A DNA stretch of 64,000 bases, taken from the NCBI RefSeq assembly GCF_027744825.2, contig NW_026527058.1:558001-622000 (forward strand), in the 5' to 3' direction. This document shows, piece after piece, positions 27,640 through 39,862 of this stretch. The DNA comes from Synchiropus splendidus (taxonomy: Eukaryota > Chordata > Actinopteri > Syngnathiformes > Callionymidae). The stretch's first letter is position 1; every line of letters starts with the position of its first letter. The notes beneath the pieces are model-generated. The model was not told the DNA's origin, made no database searches, and worked only from the letters and a program-made list of their open reading frames with translations. A program made the translations under genes and the position numbers.

Positions 27640-30600
27640 CGACCATATCTCAGGCTGAAAACGCGTTTTCTGCATTGTGACATAACTTTACAGGGAAGCT
27701 TCAGAACATGAAATGTTCACCTCCCACTGTAGCAGAAAGGGTCTTTCTAGTAGTTGCACATCAAATCGAAGCTGTCTGAAGTGTTTTTCCAAAGTTATCA
27801 ACATTTTTATGTTTGGCGTTCCGGAACCCACCTCATCTCAGGCTGAAAACGCGTTTTCTGCATTGTGCCATAACTTTGCATGGATGCTTCCGAACATGAA
27901 ATTTTGGCCTCCTACTATAGCAGAAAGGGTCTTTTTAGTAGTTGCACATCAAATCTAAGCTGTCTGAAGTGTTTTTCGAAAGTTATCAACATTTTTATGT
28001 TTGGCGTTCCGGAATCGACCTTATCTCAGGCTGAAAACGCGTTTTTTGCATTGTGCCATAACTTTGCATGGATGCTTCCGAACATGAAATTTTCATGTCC
28101 CACTATCGCAGAAAGGGTCTTTCTAGTAGTTGCACATCAAATCTAAGCTGTCTGAAGTGTTTTTCCAAAGTTATCAACATTTTTATGTTTGGCATTCCGG
28201 AATCGGCCTTATCTCAGGCTGAAAACGCGTTTTCTGCATTGTGCCATAAATTTGGAGGGAAGCTTCAGAACATGAAAATTTCACCTCCCACTATAGCAGA
28301 AAGGGTCTTTCGAGTAGTTGCACATCAAATCTAAGCTGTGTGACGTGTTTTTCCAAAGTTATCAACATTTTTATGTTTGGCGTTCCGGAATCGACCTCAT
28401 CTCAGGCTGAAAACGAGTTTTCTGCATTGTGCCATTACTTTGCACAGAAGCTTAAGAACATGAAATTTTCACATCCCACTACAACAGAAAGGGTGTTTCT
28501 AGCAGTTGCATATCAAATCCAAGCTGTCTGAAGTGTTTTTCAAAAGTTATCAACATTTTTATGTTTGGCGTTCCAGAATCTACCTTATCTCAGGCTGAAA
28601 ACGCGTTTTACGCATTGTGCCATAACTTTTCAGGGAAGCTTCAGAACATGAAATGTTCACATCCCACTATAGCAGAAAGGGTCTTTCTAGTAGTTGCACA
28701 TCAAATCTAAGCTGTCTGAAGTGTTTTTCGAAAGTTATCAACATTTTTATGTTTGGCGTTCCGGAATCGACCTTATCTCTGGCTGAAAACGCGTTTTCTG
28801 CATTGTGCCATAACTTTGCATGGATGCTTCCGAACATGAAATTTTCAAGTCCCACTATCGCAGAAAGGGTCTTTCTAGTAGTTGCACATCAAATCTAAGC
28901 TGTCTGAAGTGTTTTTCCAAAGTTATCAACATTTTTATGTTTGGCGTTCCGGAACCCACCTTATCTCAGGCTGAAAATGCGTTTTCTGCATTGTCCCATA
29001 ACTTTGCAGGGAAGCTTCAGAACATGAAATTTTGACCTCCCACTGTAGCAAAAATGGTCTTTCTAGCAGTTGCACATCAAATCTAAGCTGTCTGACGTGT
29101 TTTTCCAAAGTTATCAACATTTTTATGTTTGGCGGTCCGGAATCGACCTCATCTCAGGCAGAAAACACGTTTTCTGCATTGTGCCATTACTTTGCAGAGA
29201 AGCTTCAGAACATGAAATTTTCACCTCCCACTATAGCAGAAAGGGTCCTTGTAGTAGTTGCACATCAAATCTAAGCTGTCTGAAGTGTTGTTCCAAAGTT
29301 ATCAACATTTTTACGCTTGGCGTTCCGGAACCCACCTTATCTGAGGCTGAAAACGCGTTTTACGCATTGTGCCATAACTTTGCAGGAAAGCTTCAGAACA
29401 TGAGATTTTCAACTCCCACTATAGCAGAAAGGGTCTTTCTAGTAGTTGCACGTCAAATCTAAGCTGTCTGAAGTGTTTTTCGAAAGTTATCAACATTTTT
29501 ATGTTTGGCGTTCCGGAATCGACCTTATCTCAGGATGAAAAATCCTTTTCTGCATTGTCCCATAACTTTGCAGGGAAGCTTCAGAACATGAAATTTTGAC
29601 CTCCCACTATAGCAAAAATGGTCTTTCTAGTAGTTGCACATCAAATCTAAGCTGTCTGAACTGTTTTTCGAAAGTTATCAACATTTTTATGTTTGGCGTT
29701 CCGGAATCGACCTTATCTCAGGCTGAAAATGCATTTTCTGCTTTTTGGCATAACTATGCAGGGATGCATCAGAACATGAAATTTTCACATCCCACTATCG
29801 CAAAAAGGGTCTTTCTAGTACTTGCACATCAAATCTAAGCTGTCTGAAATGTTTTTCCAAAGTTATCAACATTTTTATGTTTGGCGTTCCAGAATCGACC
29901 TTATCTCAGGCTGAAAACGTGTTTTCTGCATTGTGCCATAACTTTGCAGAGAAGCTTCAGAACATGAAATTTTCACCTCCCACTATAGTAGAAAGGGTCT
30001 TTCTAGTTGTTGCACATCAAATCTAAGCTGTCTGAAGTGTTTTTCGAAAGTTATCAACATTTTTATGTTTGGCGTTCCGGAATCGACCTTATCTCTGGCT
30101 GAAAACGCGTTTTCTGCATTGTGCCATAACTTTGCATGGATGCTTCCGAACATGAAATTTTCAAGTCCCACTATCGCAGAAAGGGTCTTTCTAGTAGTTG
30201 CACATCAAATCTAAGCTGTCTGAAGTGTTTTTCGAAAGTTATCAACATTTTTATGTTTGGCGTTCCGGAATCGACCTTATCTCTGGCTGAAAACGCGTTT
30301 TCTGCATTGTGCCATAATTTTGCATGGATGCTTCCGAACATGAAATTTTCACGTCCCACTATCGCAGAAAGGGTCTTTCTAGTAGTTGCACATCAAATCT
30401 AAGCTGTCTGAAGTGTTTTTCCAAAGTTATCAACATTTTTATGTTTGGCGTTCCGGAACCAACCTTATCTCAGGCTGAAAACACGTTTTCTGCATCGTGC
30501 CATAACTTTGCAGGGAAGCTTCAGAACATGAAATGTTCACCTCCCACTATAGTAGAAAGGGTCTTTCTAGGAGTTGCACATCAAATCCAAGCTGTCTGAA

Positions 30601-33600
30601 GTGTTTTTCAAAAGTTATCAACATTTTTATGTTTGGCATTCCGGAACCAACCTTATCTCAGGCTGAAAACACGTTTTCTGCATCGTGCCATAACTTTGCA
30701 GAGAAGCTTCAGAACATGAAATGTTCACCTCCCACTATAGCAGAAAGGGTCTTTCTAGTAGTTGCACATCAAATCTAAGCTGTCTGAAGTGTTTTTCAAA
30801 AGTTATCAACATTTTTATTTTTGGCGTTCCGGAATCGACCTTATCTCAGGATGAAAAATCCTTTTCTGCATTGTCCCATAACTTTGCAGGGAAGCTTCAG
30901 AACATGAAATTTTGACCTCCCACTATAGCAAAAATGGTCTTTCTAGTAGTTGCACATCAACTCTAAGCTGTCTGAACTGTTTTTCGAAACTTATCAACAT
31001 TTTTATGTTTGGCGTTCCGGAATCGACCTTATCTCAGGCTGAAAATGCATTTTCTGCTTTTTGGCATAACTATGCAGGGATGCATCAGAACATGAAATTT
31101 TCACATCCCACTATCGCAAAAAGGGTCTTTCTAGTACTTGCACATCAAATCTAAGCTGTCTGAAATGTTTTTCCAAAGTTATCAACATTTTTATGTTTGG
31201 CGTTCCAGAATCGACCTTATCTCAGGCTGAAAACGTGTTTTCTGCATTGTGCCATAACTTTGCAGAGAAGCTTCAGAACATGAAATTTTCACCTCCCACT
31301 ATAGTAGAAAGGGTCTTTCTAGTTGTTGCACATCTAATCTAAACTGTCTGAAGTGTTTTTCCAAAGTTATCAACATTTTTATGTTTGGCCTTCCGGAACC
31401 CACCTAATCTCAGGCTGAAAATGCGTTTTCTGCATTGTGGCATAACTTTGCAGGGAAGCTTCAGAACATGAAATTTTCACATCCCACTACAACAGAAAGG
31501 GTGTTTCTAGCAGTTGCATATCAAATCTAAGCTGTCTGAAGTGTTTTTCAAAAGTTATCAACGTTTTTATGTTTGGCGTTCCGGAATCGACCTTATCTCA
31601 GGCTGAAAACGCGTTTTACGCATTGTGACATAACTTTACAGGGAAGCTTCAGAACATGAAATGTTCACCTCCCACTGTAGCAGAAAGGGTCTTTCTAGTA
31701 GTTGCACATCAAATCGAAGCTGTCTGAAGTGTTTTTCCAAAGTTATCAACATTTTTATGTTTGGCGTTCCGGAACCCACCTCATCTCAGGCTGAAAACGC
31801 GTTTTCTGCATTGTGCCATAACTTTGCATGGATGCTTCCGAACATGAAATTTTCATGTCCCACTATCGCAGAAAGGGTCTTTCTAGTAGTTGCACATCAA
31901 ATCTAAGCTGTCTGAAGTGTTTTTCCAAAGTTATCAACATTTTTATGTTTGGCATTCCGGAATCGACCTTATCTCAGGCTGAAAACGCGTTTTCTGCATT
32001 GTGCCATAACTTTGCAGGGAAGCTTCAGAACATGAAATTTTCACCTCCCACTATTGCAGAAAGGGTCTTTCTAGTAGTTGCACATCAAATCTATGCGGTC
32101 TGAAGTGTTTTTCCAAAGTTATCAACATTTTTATGTTTGCCGTTCCGGAATCGACCTTATCTCAGGCTGAAAACGCGTTTTCTGCATTGTGCCATAAATT
32201 TGGAGAGAAGCTTCAGAACATGAAAATTTCACCTCCCACGATAGCAGAAAGGGTGTTTCTAGCAGTTGCACATCAAATCTAAGCTGTCTGACGTGTTTTT
32301 CCAAAGTTATCAACATTTTTATGTTTGGCGTTCCGGAATCGACCTTATCTCAGTCTGAAAATACGTTTTCTGCATCGTGCCATAACTTTGCAGAGAAGCT
32401 TAAGAACATGAAATTTTCACATCCCACTACAACAGAAAGGGTGTTTCTAGCATTTGCACATCAAATCCAAGCTGTCTGAGGGGTTTTTCCAAAGTTATCA
32501 ACATTTTTATGTTTGGCGTTCCAGAATCTACCTTACCTCAGGCTGAAAACGCCTTTTACGCATTGTGCCATAACTTTACAGGGAAGCTTCAGAACATGAA
32601 ATGTTCACATCCCACTATAGCAGAAAGGGTCTTTCTAGTAGTTGCACATCAAATCTAAGCTGTCTGAAGTGTTTTTCGAAAGTTATCAACATTTTTATGT
32701 TTGGCGTTCCGGAATCGACCTTATCTCTGGCTGAAAACGCGTTTTCTGCATTGTGCCATAACTTTGCATGGATGCTTCCGAACATGAAATTTTCAAGTCC
32801 CACTATCGCAGAAAGGGTCTTTCTAGTAGTTGCACATCAAATCTAAGCTGTCTAAAGTGTTTTTCCAAAGTTATCAACATTTTTATGTTTGGCGTTCCGG
32901 AATCAACCTTATCTCAGGCTGAAAACACGTTTTCTGCATCGTGCCATAACTTTGCAGGGAAGCTTCAGAACATGAAATGTTCACCTCCCACTATAGCAGA
33001 AAGGGTCTTTCTAGGAGTTGCACATCAAATCCAAGCTGTCTGAAGTGTTTTTCAAAAGTTATCAACATTTTTATGTTTGGCATTCCGGAACCAACCTTAT
33101 CTCAGGCTGAAAACACGTTTTCTGCATCGTGCCATAACTTTGCAGAGAAGCTTCAGAACATGAAATGTTCACCTCCCACTATAGCAGAAAGGGTCTTTCT
33201 AGTAGTTGCACATCAAATCTAAGCTGTCTAAAGTGTTTTTCCAAAGTTATCAACATTTTTATGTTTGGCGTTCCGGAATCGACCTTATCTCAGGATGAAA
33301 AATCCTTTTCTGCATTGTCCCATAACTTTGCAGGGAAGCTTCAGAACATGAAATTTTGACCTCCCACTATAGCAAAAATGGTCTTTCTAGTAGTTGCACA
33401 TCAACTGTAAGCTGTCTGAACTGTTTTTCGAAAGTAATCAAAATTTTTCTGTTTGGCGTTCCGGAATCCACCTTATCTCAGGCTGAAAATGCATTTTCTG
33501 CTTTTTGGCATAACTATGCAGGGATGCATCAGAACATGAAATTTTCACATCCCACTATCGCAAAAAGGGTCTTTCTAGTACTTGCACATCAAATCTAAGC

Positions 33601-34000
33601 TGTCTGAAGTGTTTTTCGAAAGTTATCAACATTTTTATGTTTGGCGTTCCGGAATCGACCTTATCTCTGGCTGAAAACGCGTTTTCTGCATTGTGCCATA
33701 ACTTTGCATGGATGCTTCCGAACATGAAATTTTCACGTCCCACTATCGCAGAAAGGGTCTTTCTAGTAGTTGCACATCAAATCTAAGCTGTCTGAAGTGT
33801 TTTTCCAAAGTTATCAATATTTTTATGTTTGGCGTTCCGGAACCCACCTTATCTCAGGCTGAAAACGCGTTATCTGCATTGTGCCATAACTTTGCAGAGA
33901 AGCTTCAGAACATGAAATTTTCACCTCCCACTATAGTAGAAAGGGTCTTTCTAGTTGTTTCACATCTAATCTAAGCTGTCTGAAGTGTTTTTCCAAAGTT
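27640..34000. repeat. Satellite zone of nested higher-order blocks
   Basis: Repeated blocks share private variants such as TGGATGCTTCCGAAC, GGATGAAAAATCC, TTTTTGGCATAACTATGC and CCACTATCGC. Pairs read directly include about 29,500-30,015 with 30,816-31,331 (offset 1,316, seven monomers); about 30,420-31,160 with 32,864-33,604 (offset 2,444, thirteen monomers); and 27,713 and 28,653 with 31,661 and 32,601 (offset 3,948, twenty-one monomers). One monomer present at 27,880 is missing from the second copy, so that offset drops to 3,760 locally. Confidence 0.8.
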
Positions 34001-34554
34001 ATCAACATTTTTATGTTTGGCGTTCCGGAACCCACCTTATCTCCGGCTGAAAACGCGTTTTACGCATTGTGCCATAACTTTGCAGTGAAGCCTCAGAACA
34101 TGACATTTTCACCTCTCACTATAGTAGAAAGGGCCTTTCTAGTAGTTGCACATCAAATCTAAGCTGTCTGAAGTGTTTTTCCAAAGTTATCAACATTTTT
34201 ATGTTTGGCGTTCCGGAATCGACCTTTTCTCAGGCTGAAAGGGCGTTTTCTTCATTGTGCCATAACTTTGGAGGGAAGCTTCAGAACATGAAAATTTCAC
34301 CACCCACTATGGCAGAAAGGGTCTTTCTAGTAGTTGTACATCAAATCTAAACTGTCTGAAGTGTTTTTCCAAAGTTATCAACATTTTTATGGTGGGCGTT
34401 TCGGAATCGACCTCATCTCAGGCTGTAAACGCGTTTTACGCATTGTGTAATAACTTTGCAGGGAAGCTTCAGAACATGGAATTTTCACCTCCCACTAAAG
34501 CAGAAATGGTCTTTCTAGTAGTTGCACATCAAGTCTAGGCTGTCCGAAGTGTTT

Positions 34555-35512
34555 TTCCAAAGTTATCAACATTTTTATGTTTGGCGTTCCGGAACCCACC
34601 TTATGTCAGGCTGAAAATGCGTTTTCTGCTTTGTGCCATAACTTTGCAGGGAAGCTTCAGATCATTAAATTTCCCCCTCCCACTATAGCAGAAAGGGTCT
34701 TTCTAGTAGTTTCACATCAAATCTAAGCTGTCTGAAGTGTTTTTCGAAAGTTATCAACATTTGTATGTTTGGCGTTCCGGAACCCACCTTATCTCAGGCT
34801 GAAAACGCGGTTGCTGCTTTGTGGCATAACTTTGCAGGGAAGCTTCAGAACATGAAATTTTCACATCCCACTGTAGCAAAAAGGGTCTTTCTAACAGTTG
34901 CACATCAAATCTAAGCTGTCCAAAGTGTTTTTCCAAAGTTATCAACATTTTTATGTTTGGCGTTACGGAACCCACGTTATCTCCGGCTGAAAACGCGTTT
35001 TCTGCATTGTGCCATAACTTTGCAGGGAAGCTTCCGAACATGAAATTTTCACTTCCCACTATAGCAGAAAGGGTCTTTCAAGTAGGTGCACATCAAATCT
35101 CAGCTGTCTGAAGTGTTTTTCCAAGGTTATCAACATTTTTGTGTTTGGCGTTCCAGAATCGACCTCATCTCGGGCTGTAAATGCGTTTTACGCATTGTGC
35201 CATAACTTTGCAGGGAAGCTTCAGAACATGAAATTTTCATCTCCCACTATCACAGAAAGGGTCTTTCTAGTAGTTGCACATCAAATCTAAGCTGTCTGAG
35301 GTGTTTTTCCAAAGTTATCAACATTTTTATGTTTGGCGTTCCGGAACCCACCTTATGTCAGGCTGAAAATGCGTTTTCTGCTTTGTGCCATAACTTTGCA
35401 GGGAAGCTTCAGATCATTAAATTTCCCCCTCCCACTATAGCAGAAAGGGTCTTTCTAGTAGTTTCACATCAAATCTAAGCTGTCTGAAGTGTTTTTCGAA
35501 AGTTATCAACAT
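34555..35512. repeat. Four-monomer duplication at the array edge
   Basis: 34,555-34,760 recurs at 35,307-35,512 (offset 752, four monomers), sharing CTTATGTCAGG, AGATCATTAAATTTCC and GTAGTTTCACATC. Immediately after the second copy the sequence falls into the diverged fossil form, so this is the edge of the homogenised array. Confidence 0.75.
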
Positions 35513-35530
35513 TTTTATGTTTGTCAGTCT

Positions 35531-35757
35531 CAAAACCACCGTCACTCTTGCTGAAAACGCGTTTTCTGTACTGTTTACTCATTGCTCACCGAGGCCTCTG
35601 AACATGAAAATTCTACCTGCCAAAATAGTAGAAACGGTCTTTCTAGTAGCTGCAATAGGGTTTTAACCTGTCTATAGTGGTTTCAGAGAGTTAGCAACAT
35701 TTTTATTTTTGTCGGTCTGTGAACCACCTTTTCTTCGGCTGAATACGGGTTCTCTTA
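35531..35757. repeat. Fossil (diverged) satellite monomers, left piece
   Basis: Beyond 35,530 the 188-bp unit continues at much lower similarity. Recognisable pieces include GCTGAAAACGCGTTTTCTG at about 35,550, CTTTCTAGTAG at about 35,640, and CAACATTTTTATTTTTGTCGG at about 35,695. The next palindrome-equivalent (GAATACGGGTTCTC) falls 188 bp further on. The run is cut at 35,757 by the Harbinger element, and its continuation is at 38,762. Confidence 0.85.
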
Positions 35758-36011
35758 AGGTACGTTCTCACCGAACGCGAGTTTTTTGTTGCCGTAGCGC
35801 CAGTCGTCAGTAGCAGGTAGCTTGCTCAAGTAGTGATTAGTTGCCTCCTGCCTATCTTTTTGAAAAAAAAAAAGGAAAAAACTACGTGTGTGGGTGCTCG
35901 GATTTCCCATGAGGAAACCAACTACTTGCGCTCAATCCCTGAACGGCTGTACATTTGCCTTCGGTAAGGTAGTCAATGTGTCGTGTTATGATGTGCAGAA
36001 GTCAATCTCAA

Positions 36012-36194
<183 letters not shown>

Positions 36195-36489
36195 GTGGTT
36201 ACAGTAACAATTACTGTATGCATGACGTCATTTGCAAGATACACAGACTGCAAACCTCGAATATATTATGACAAGTGGATGTTTAAAATAAAAACTTTGT
36301 GAAAATTGTCAGTGGGTACCAGTGGCGAAAACTTAATTCAACAGTTAGAAAGTCAATATGTATTGTGCGAAGGTACTGTTTTAAGATTAATATTTTTTTT
36401 TTTTTGTTCTCATGCTTACATATTCATGTAGATGAATATCTATACAGTATTCGTGTTTATGTATTCACCAGTATTTATTCAATTTTGCA

Positions 36490-37142
36490 GGTATCTTGCA
36501 ACTGGAGGTTCCCTCAGGACCATCGCCAACAGCTTCCATGTTGGTGTGTCAACTGTCCAAGGATTTGTCCCAGAAGTTGCAGCTGCCATTTGGGATTGCC
36601 TTGTGGGTGAGTTCATGGCTGTGCCCTCCACAGCCGAGTGGCAGTCCATTGTTCAACAATTTTAAGAGCGATGGAACTTTCCGCTTTGCTGTGGGGCCCT
36701 GGACGGGAAACACATCATCATGAAATCCCCACCAAACTCAGGATCTCTTTTTTACAACTACAAGGGAACGTTTTCTCTAGTTCTCCTTGCAGTTGTAGAC
36801 TCCAGATAATGCTACCGAGTGATTGATGTTGGTGGGTACGGTACAAGTAGCGATGGTGGGATCGTGGGAAATTCAGCCTTTGGTCAGGCTCTAAGATCCG
36901 GTTCTCTCTCCCTGCCTGCTGACCGTCCACTTCCCGGAGATGGCCGCAGAGGACTTTTACATACGGATGTCAACAGGGGATACATCAGCAAGACAGTGCG
37001 TGCCGTTTGTTGCAGGCAAGGTACTTCTAGGTCTGGGTTGTGTTGCAGCCACCAACCAAAGCAGGGAAGTTCTCGGGTGAGGGAAACCTTTGTGGAGTAC
37101 TTCTCTACAGAGGGGGCAGTTCCATGGCAGCCACAAACCTAG
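36490..37142 (+). pseudogene. HARBI1/ALP1-like Harbinger transposase, broken
   Basis: A DDE-type nuclease family transposase that would cut and paste the element. The readable part starts after an acceptor-like TTTTGCAG at 36,482-36,489, with a sequence containing RYLATGGSLRTIANSF (helix-turn-helix-like region) and VPEVAAAIWD. Downstream, in the same frame, are a GALDGKH motif (catalytic Asp region, near 36,695), [17 protein letters not shown], an LLAVVD segment, a VGGYGTSSDGG segment, and a C-terminal VRETFVEYFSTEGAVPWQ. Two in-frame TAA codons interrupt it (36,663-36,665 and 36,807-36,809). The stretch from about 36,935 to 37,075 does not read like the family in this frame, so small indels or a deletion are likely there. 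It cannot make an active transposase. The first exon is not identified. Confidence 0.85.
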
Positions 37143-37527
37143 AGCACATTCAGTGCACCACAATGGCTCTTGTAAGAGCCACACACCTATTTCAAAAGAT
37201 GAAATGTCTGCAATAAAATGAAACTGTGTCCCTTTTGTTTAACTTGAGTCGTTGAGTTATGCACTGTTTTTCAGTTTCTTACTAGAAACTAAGCATTTCT
37301 ACAACAAAACCAAGGTTCCCATTCAACACATTTATTCACAAAAAGACATTTCTGTACATACAAAACTTAAATAGACTTTCTTTATGAAAGGAGCTTGCCT
37401 GGAGGAATGAGGGACTTGAGAGAGAAGAGGAAGGACAGGGAGACTGGTTCCTATGATCCAGAAATTGGAAATGAAAAATACATAAATAAATAAAGAAATT
37501 AAACAAGAACAGAATTTAATAACCTAA

Positions 37528-38414
37528 TCAGCTGCTTGTTTCTCTAGTACGTTCATAAACTAAATTGTGTATGTCCAAAAGAAGAGCTTCTTTTTTTTCT
37601 AAAGACAATCTCTGGATCATAGGAACCAGGCTCAGCAAAAATGACTCCTCTGCTGAGGGAGGTGGAGCAGTGGGTTTGGACAGAGAGGCGATGAGAACCT
37701 CGCAACTCTCTGTCCTCCTCTTCCACAGATGATGTGGATGACGCTTCCTTTTTTGTTCTGTAAATAAGGCATATATTGATATCAATTATACAAGTCAATG
37801 ATGACTAAAAACAATAACCTCTATATCATAAATCACATATAAAGGATAAGTAAAATGACGTTGCTATGACATTTTATGTCATGGAGTTTAAACATTTTAA
37901 TTCAATATTGTATGCATAAAAATTGTTTTTATACATACTTCGGGGACCAGCAGAGGATGTGGATGGGCCAGTGGCAGGTGAAGGTGGAGGAGGTGACGCA
38001 GCAGCATCAGCACCAGATGAGGAAGCAGGAGGTTCCACCTCTGTACCTTCATCAAGGGTTTCTTCAAATTCCTCCTCTTCCTCATCATCAACATGATGGC
38101 ATGTTTCTGTAAAATGAGAACATAGTGTGATTATGTTTCCTATTCAGAAAGCAGATTACACTGTAATATAGCAAGTATTTAGATTCTCAGCAACAACTAT
38201 TACCTGCTGCTGGTGGTGGTGGTGGTGGTGCTGCTGCAGTCATGTTCCCCGACGTCTCCCTCGGGGTGATGAAGGGGTCCAGGAAGGAGAGGACGGCGAA
38301 CCTCCTCCACTTTAACTGGCTGGATGCTGCTGACCCATTCTTTTTCTCCATAGCCTTCCTCATCTCTCTCATGTATTTATCCCTGAGTCCCTTCCATTTT
38401 TTTGCAGATCTCCA
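37528..38414 (-). CDS. MADF/BESS-like DNA-binding partner of Harbinger, three exons, 5' end missing
   Basis: The companion protein of Harbinger elements, thought to bind DNA and help the transposase reach the nucleus and the element ends. Minus-strand exons are 38,414-38,204, 38,106-37,939 and 37,757-37,528, each bordered by AG and GT on the minus strand. The phases agree (exon 1 ends in phase 1; exon 2 is 168 nt), and there is no stop before TGA at 37,530-37,528. Exon 1 carries the C-terminal half of a MADF domain (WRSAKKWKGLRDKYMRE, then LKWRRFAVLSFLDPFI) and a poly-Pro run. Exon 2 is acidic, then Ser/Pro/Ala-rich. Exon 3 has a basic KQKRKRHPHH stretch and a BESS-like FLLSLVPMIQRLSLEKK segment. 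The exon coding the N-terminal MADF half and the start codon was not found upstream (38,415-38,761). Confidence 0.75.
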
Positions 38415-38541
38415 CTGAAGGAAAGGTAAATATTTATGTTTAATATCCCAACAATACAGCCACTATAGGGCGTGCACTACGTATATTAAGCAAAATGATA
38501 AATATCACAACTCACTAGGGACGTCAATGGTACAGCGACTG

Positions 38542-38576
38542 GTCGCAGTAGTTCAAAAAAATTGAACTACTGCGAC
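38542..38576. repeat. 15-bp perfect hairpin in Harbinger subterminal region
   Basis: GTCGCAGTAGTTCAA (38,542-38,556), a five-A loop, then its exact reverse complement (38,562-38,576). It lies 185 bp inside the right end of the element. Subterminal inverted repeats are often contact sites for transposase or partner protein, so a binding role is possible but unproven. The surrounding region (38,415-38,761) has no other recognisable content. Confidence 0.8.
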
Positions 38577-38761
38577 TGTCACAGTAGCTCAGTTGTGTCA
38601 TCTTGAGGAGCTGGAATCGCAGTATGTAGCTCAAATCGCGTAGCGTCGCACACCCCAGTCGTGTCGCGGCCATGTTGGTCGCTGCTGATCGCCGTCAATC
38701 GCCCAATTCCATTGACTTTGGATGCAAATCAGTTGTGTCGCTCGCCGAAGTCCAAGTACCT

Positions 38762-39085
38762 TTATCTGTTCACTCACTGCTTAGGGGGCACTCAGAACAT
38801 GAAAATTTCACCTGCAACGAAAGGAAAAACACTCTTTCTAGTGTATTCAGCACTAAATCTACCATTCTGAACTGTATTTCAGGGGGTTATCAACGACTCT
38901 TTTCCTGGTCAGAAACCGAGCTTCTCTCGTGCTGAAAACGCGTTATCAGCACTGTTCACTCCCTGATCAGAATAGCCTCAGAACATGAAAACATGACCTA
39001 AATTAACATCAACTAACATTACTTATTACCTGTCATAGGAAAAAACACTCTTTCTAGTATATTCAACACTAAACCTCTAAGAACA
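38762..39085. repeat. Fossil satellite monomers, right piece
   Basis: Continuation of the diverged satellite after the Harbinger element. CTCAGAACATGAAAATTTC (about 38,790), a GGTTATCAACGACTC equivalent of the usual TTATCAAC, GCTGAAAACGCGTTATCAG (38,931) and CTCAGAACATGAAAAC (about 38,970) are recognisable. It ends abruptly at AAACCTCTAAGAACA, where the DIRS-containing block begins. The same breakpoint is seen at 46,339. Confidence 0.8.
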
Positions 39086-39186
39086 GGGCGCTGCGACTGG
39101 CCTACAATCAGCCAAACCTTTCCACATTTCCTGCTTCTAAGCCATGGGATGAGTTTGAGTGTTGTGTTGAAGTTCCAAGCCATGGG

Positions 39187-39862
39187 ATGAGTTTGACGAG
39201 AGCCAGACGCTGCTATGAGGTGGACCCGGAGAATCTGTTCGCAGAGTTGTCTGAGTTCCGTGTGGTGGAGTCAGGCAGGTTCCGACATGATCTTCACCCG
39301 TGCCTCATGGCATCCGCTGTCCGTCGTATCGAAGTTGAGCTCTCTCTCCACCGCCAGCTCAAGAATCATCCCACTTCACTAACGGCCTGCTGGCGTTGGA
39401 TGGCGAGACTACACACAGGGCACGACCGCATGTTGTGTGCCCACAACTAGCCGTTATGCGCGATGTGCTCGCTACAGGTACTCGACCTCACCCCTGAGGA
39501 GTGACCATGCCACCCGGCACTGACAGAGCCACCCTCGCACAGTGGAATGGTGTCTACACCATCGGCAACCAACTCATGCACTTGAGAACATCATCGCGCT
39601 CTTTATGAGCTCCGTGGAGAGGCTCAACCATCGCAGAACCTCTCTCACTCCACCAGAGATTTTGGAGATTCAACAGTCCGTCGACGTGGTGCACTGCTCG
39701 CGGCGCCTCCTCCACACACAGCCGCCTCCCACGGGGAACACCGTCGCTGATCAAAGGGGCGGAATGAGCCCAGCTGTCCGGATCATAGCCGCGTTGGTCA
39801 TCGATGCTCCTCTTGGAGAGACCAATTGGCTGCTCTCACCTCAGCTCCCTCCAAAAGCATAG
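39187..39862 (+). pseudogene. Unknown gag-like module, copy A
   Basis: Not recognised. Two open pieces in different frames (39,187-39,450 and 39,542-39,862) match, residue by residue, a single frame in copy B. Readable features are a CYEVDPENLFAELSEFRVVE start, a basic/hydrophobic middle, LENIIALFMSSVERL and SLTPPEILEIQQSVDVV. It always sits directly upstream of the reverse transcriptase, so a structural (Gag-like) ORF1 is the simplest guess, without domain evidence. Confidence 0.45.

Larger units (their letters stand above)
1..35530. repeat. 188-bp satellite, array 1 (about 189 monomers)
   Basis: Head-to-tail tandem array with a monomer of about 188 bp; individual copies range from about 183 to 190 bp through small indels. 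Landmarks in each unit, in order: TTATCAACATTTTTATG, GGCGTTCCGGAA, ACCTTATCTCAGGCTG, the palindrome GAAAACGCGTTTTC, TGCCATAACTTTGC, AGCTTCAGAACATGAAA, CCCACTATAGCAGAAAGGG and GTAGTTGCACATCAAATC. All monomers have the same orientation. Short open frames of 60-130 codons occur on both strands of almost every unit. Because 188 is not a multiple of 3, the frame changes from unit to unit, so these are not treated as genes. Three zones are visible: 1-9,400 is fairly uniform; 9,400-26,900 is more variable; 27,000-35,500 is dominated by repeating multi-monomer blocks. I do not recognise the satellite family by name. Confidence 0.97.

Noticed and set aside
94..35059. Dozens of 60-130-codon open frames, sense (VINIFMFGVPES type) and antisense, in the satellite
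   Set aside because: Each is the same monomer read through part of two units. The period is not a multiple of 3, no frame continues, and both strands are equally open. No promoter or conserved start is seen.
1..35530. CRISPR array
   Set aside because: The repeats are about 188 bp, contiguous and without unique spacers, in eukaryote-type DNA.
39554..39754. Minus-strand frames in the DIRS blocks (also 46,787-47,056 and 47,011-47,220)
   Set aside because: Mirror images of the plus-strand module; the coding signal shared between copies A and B is on the plus strand.
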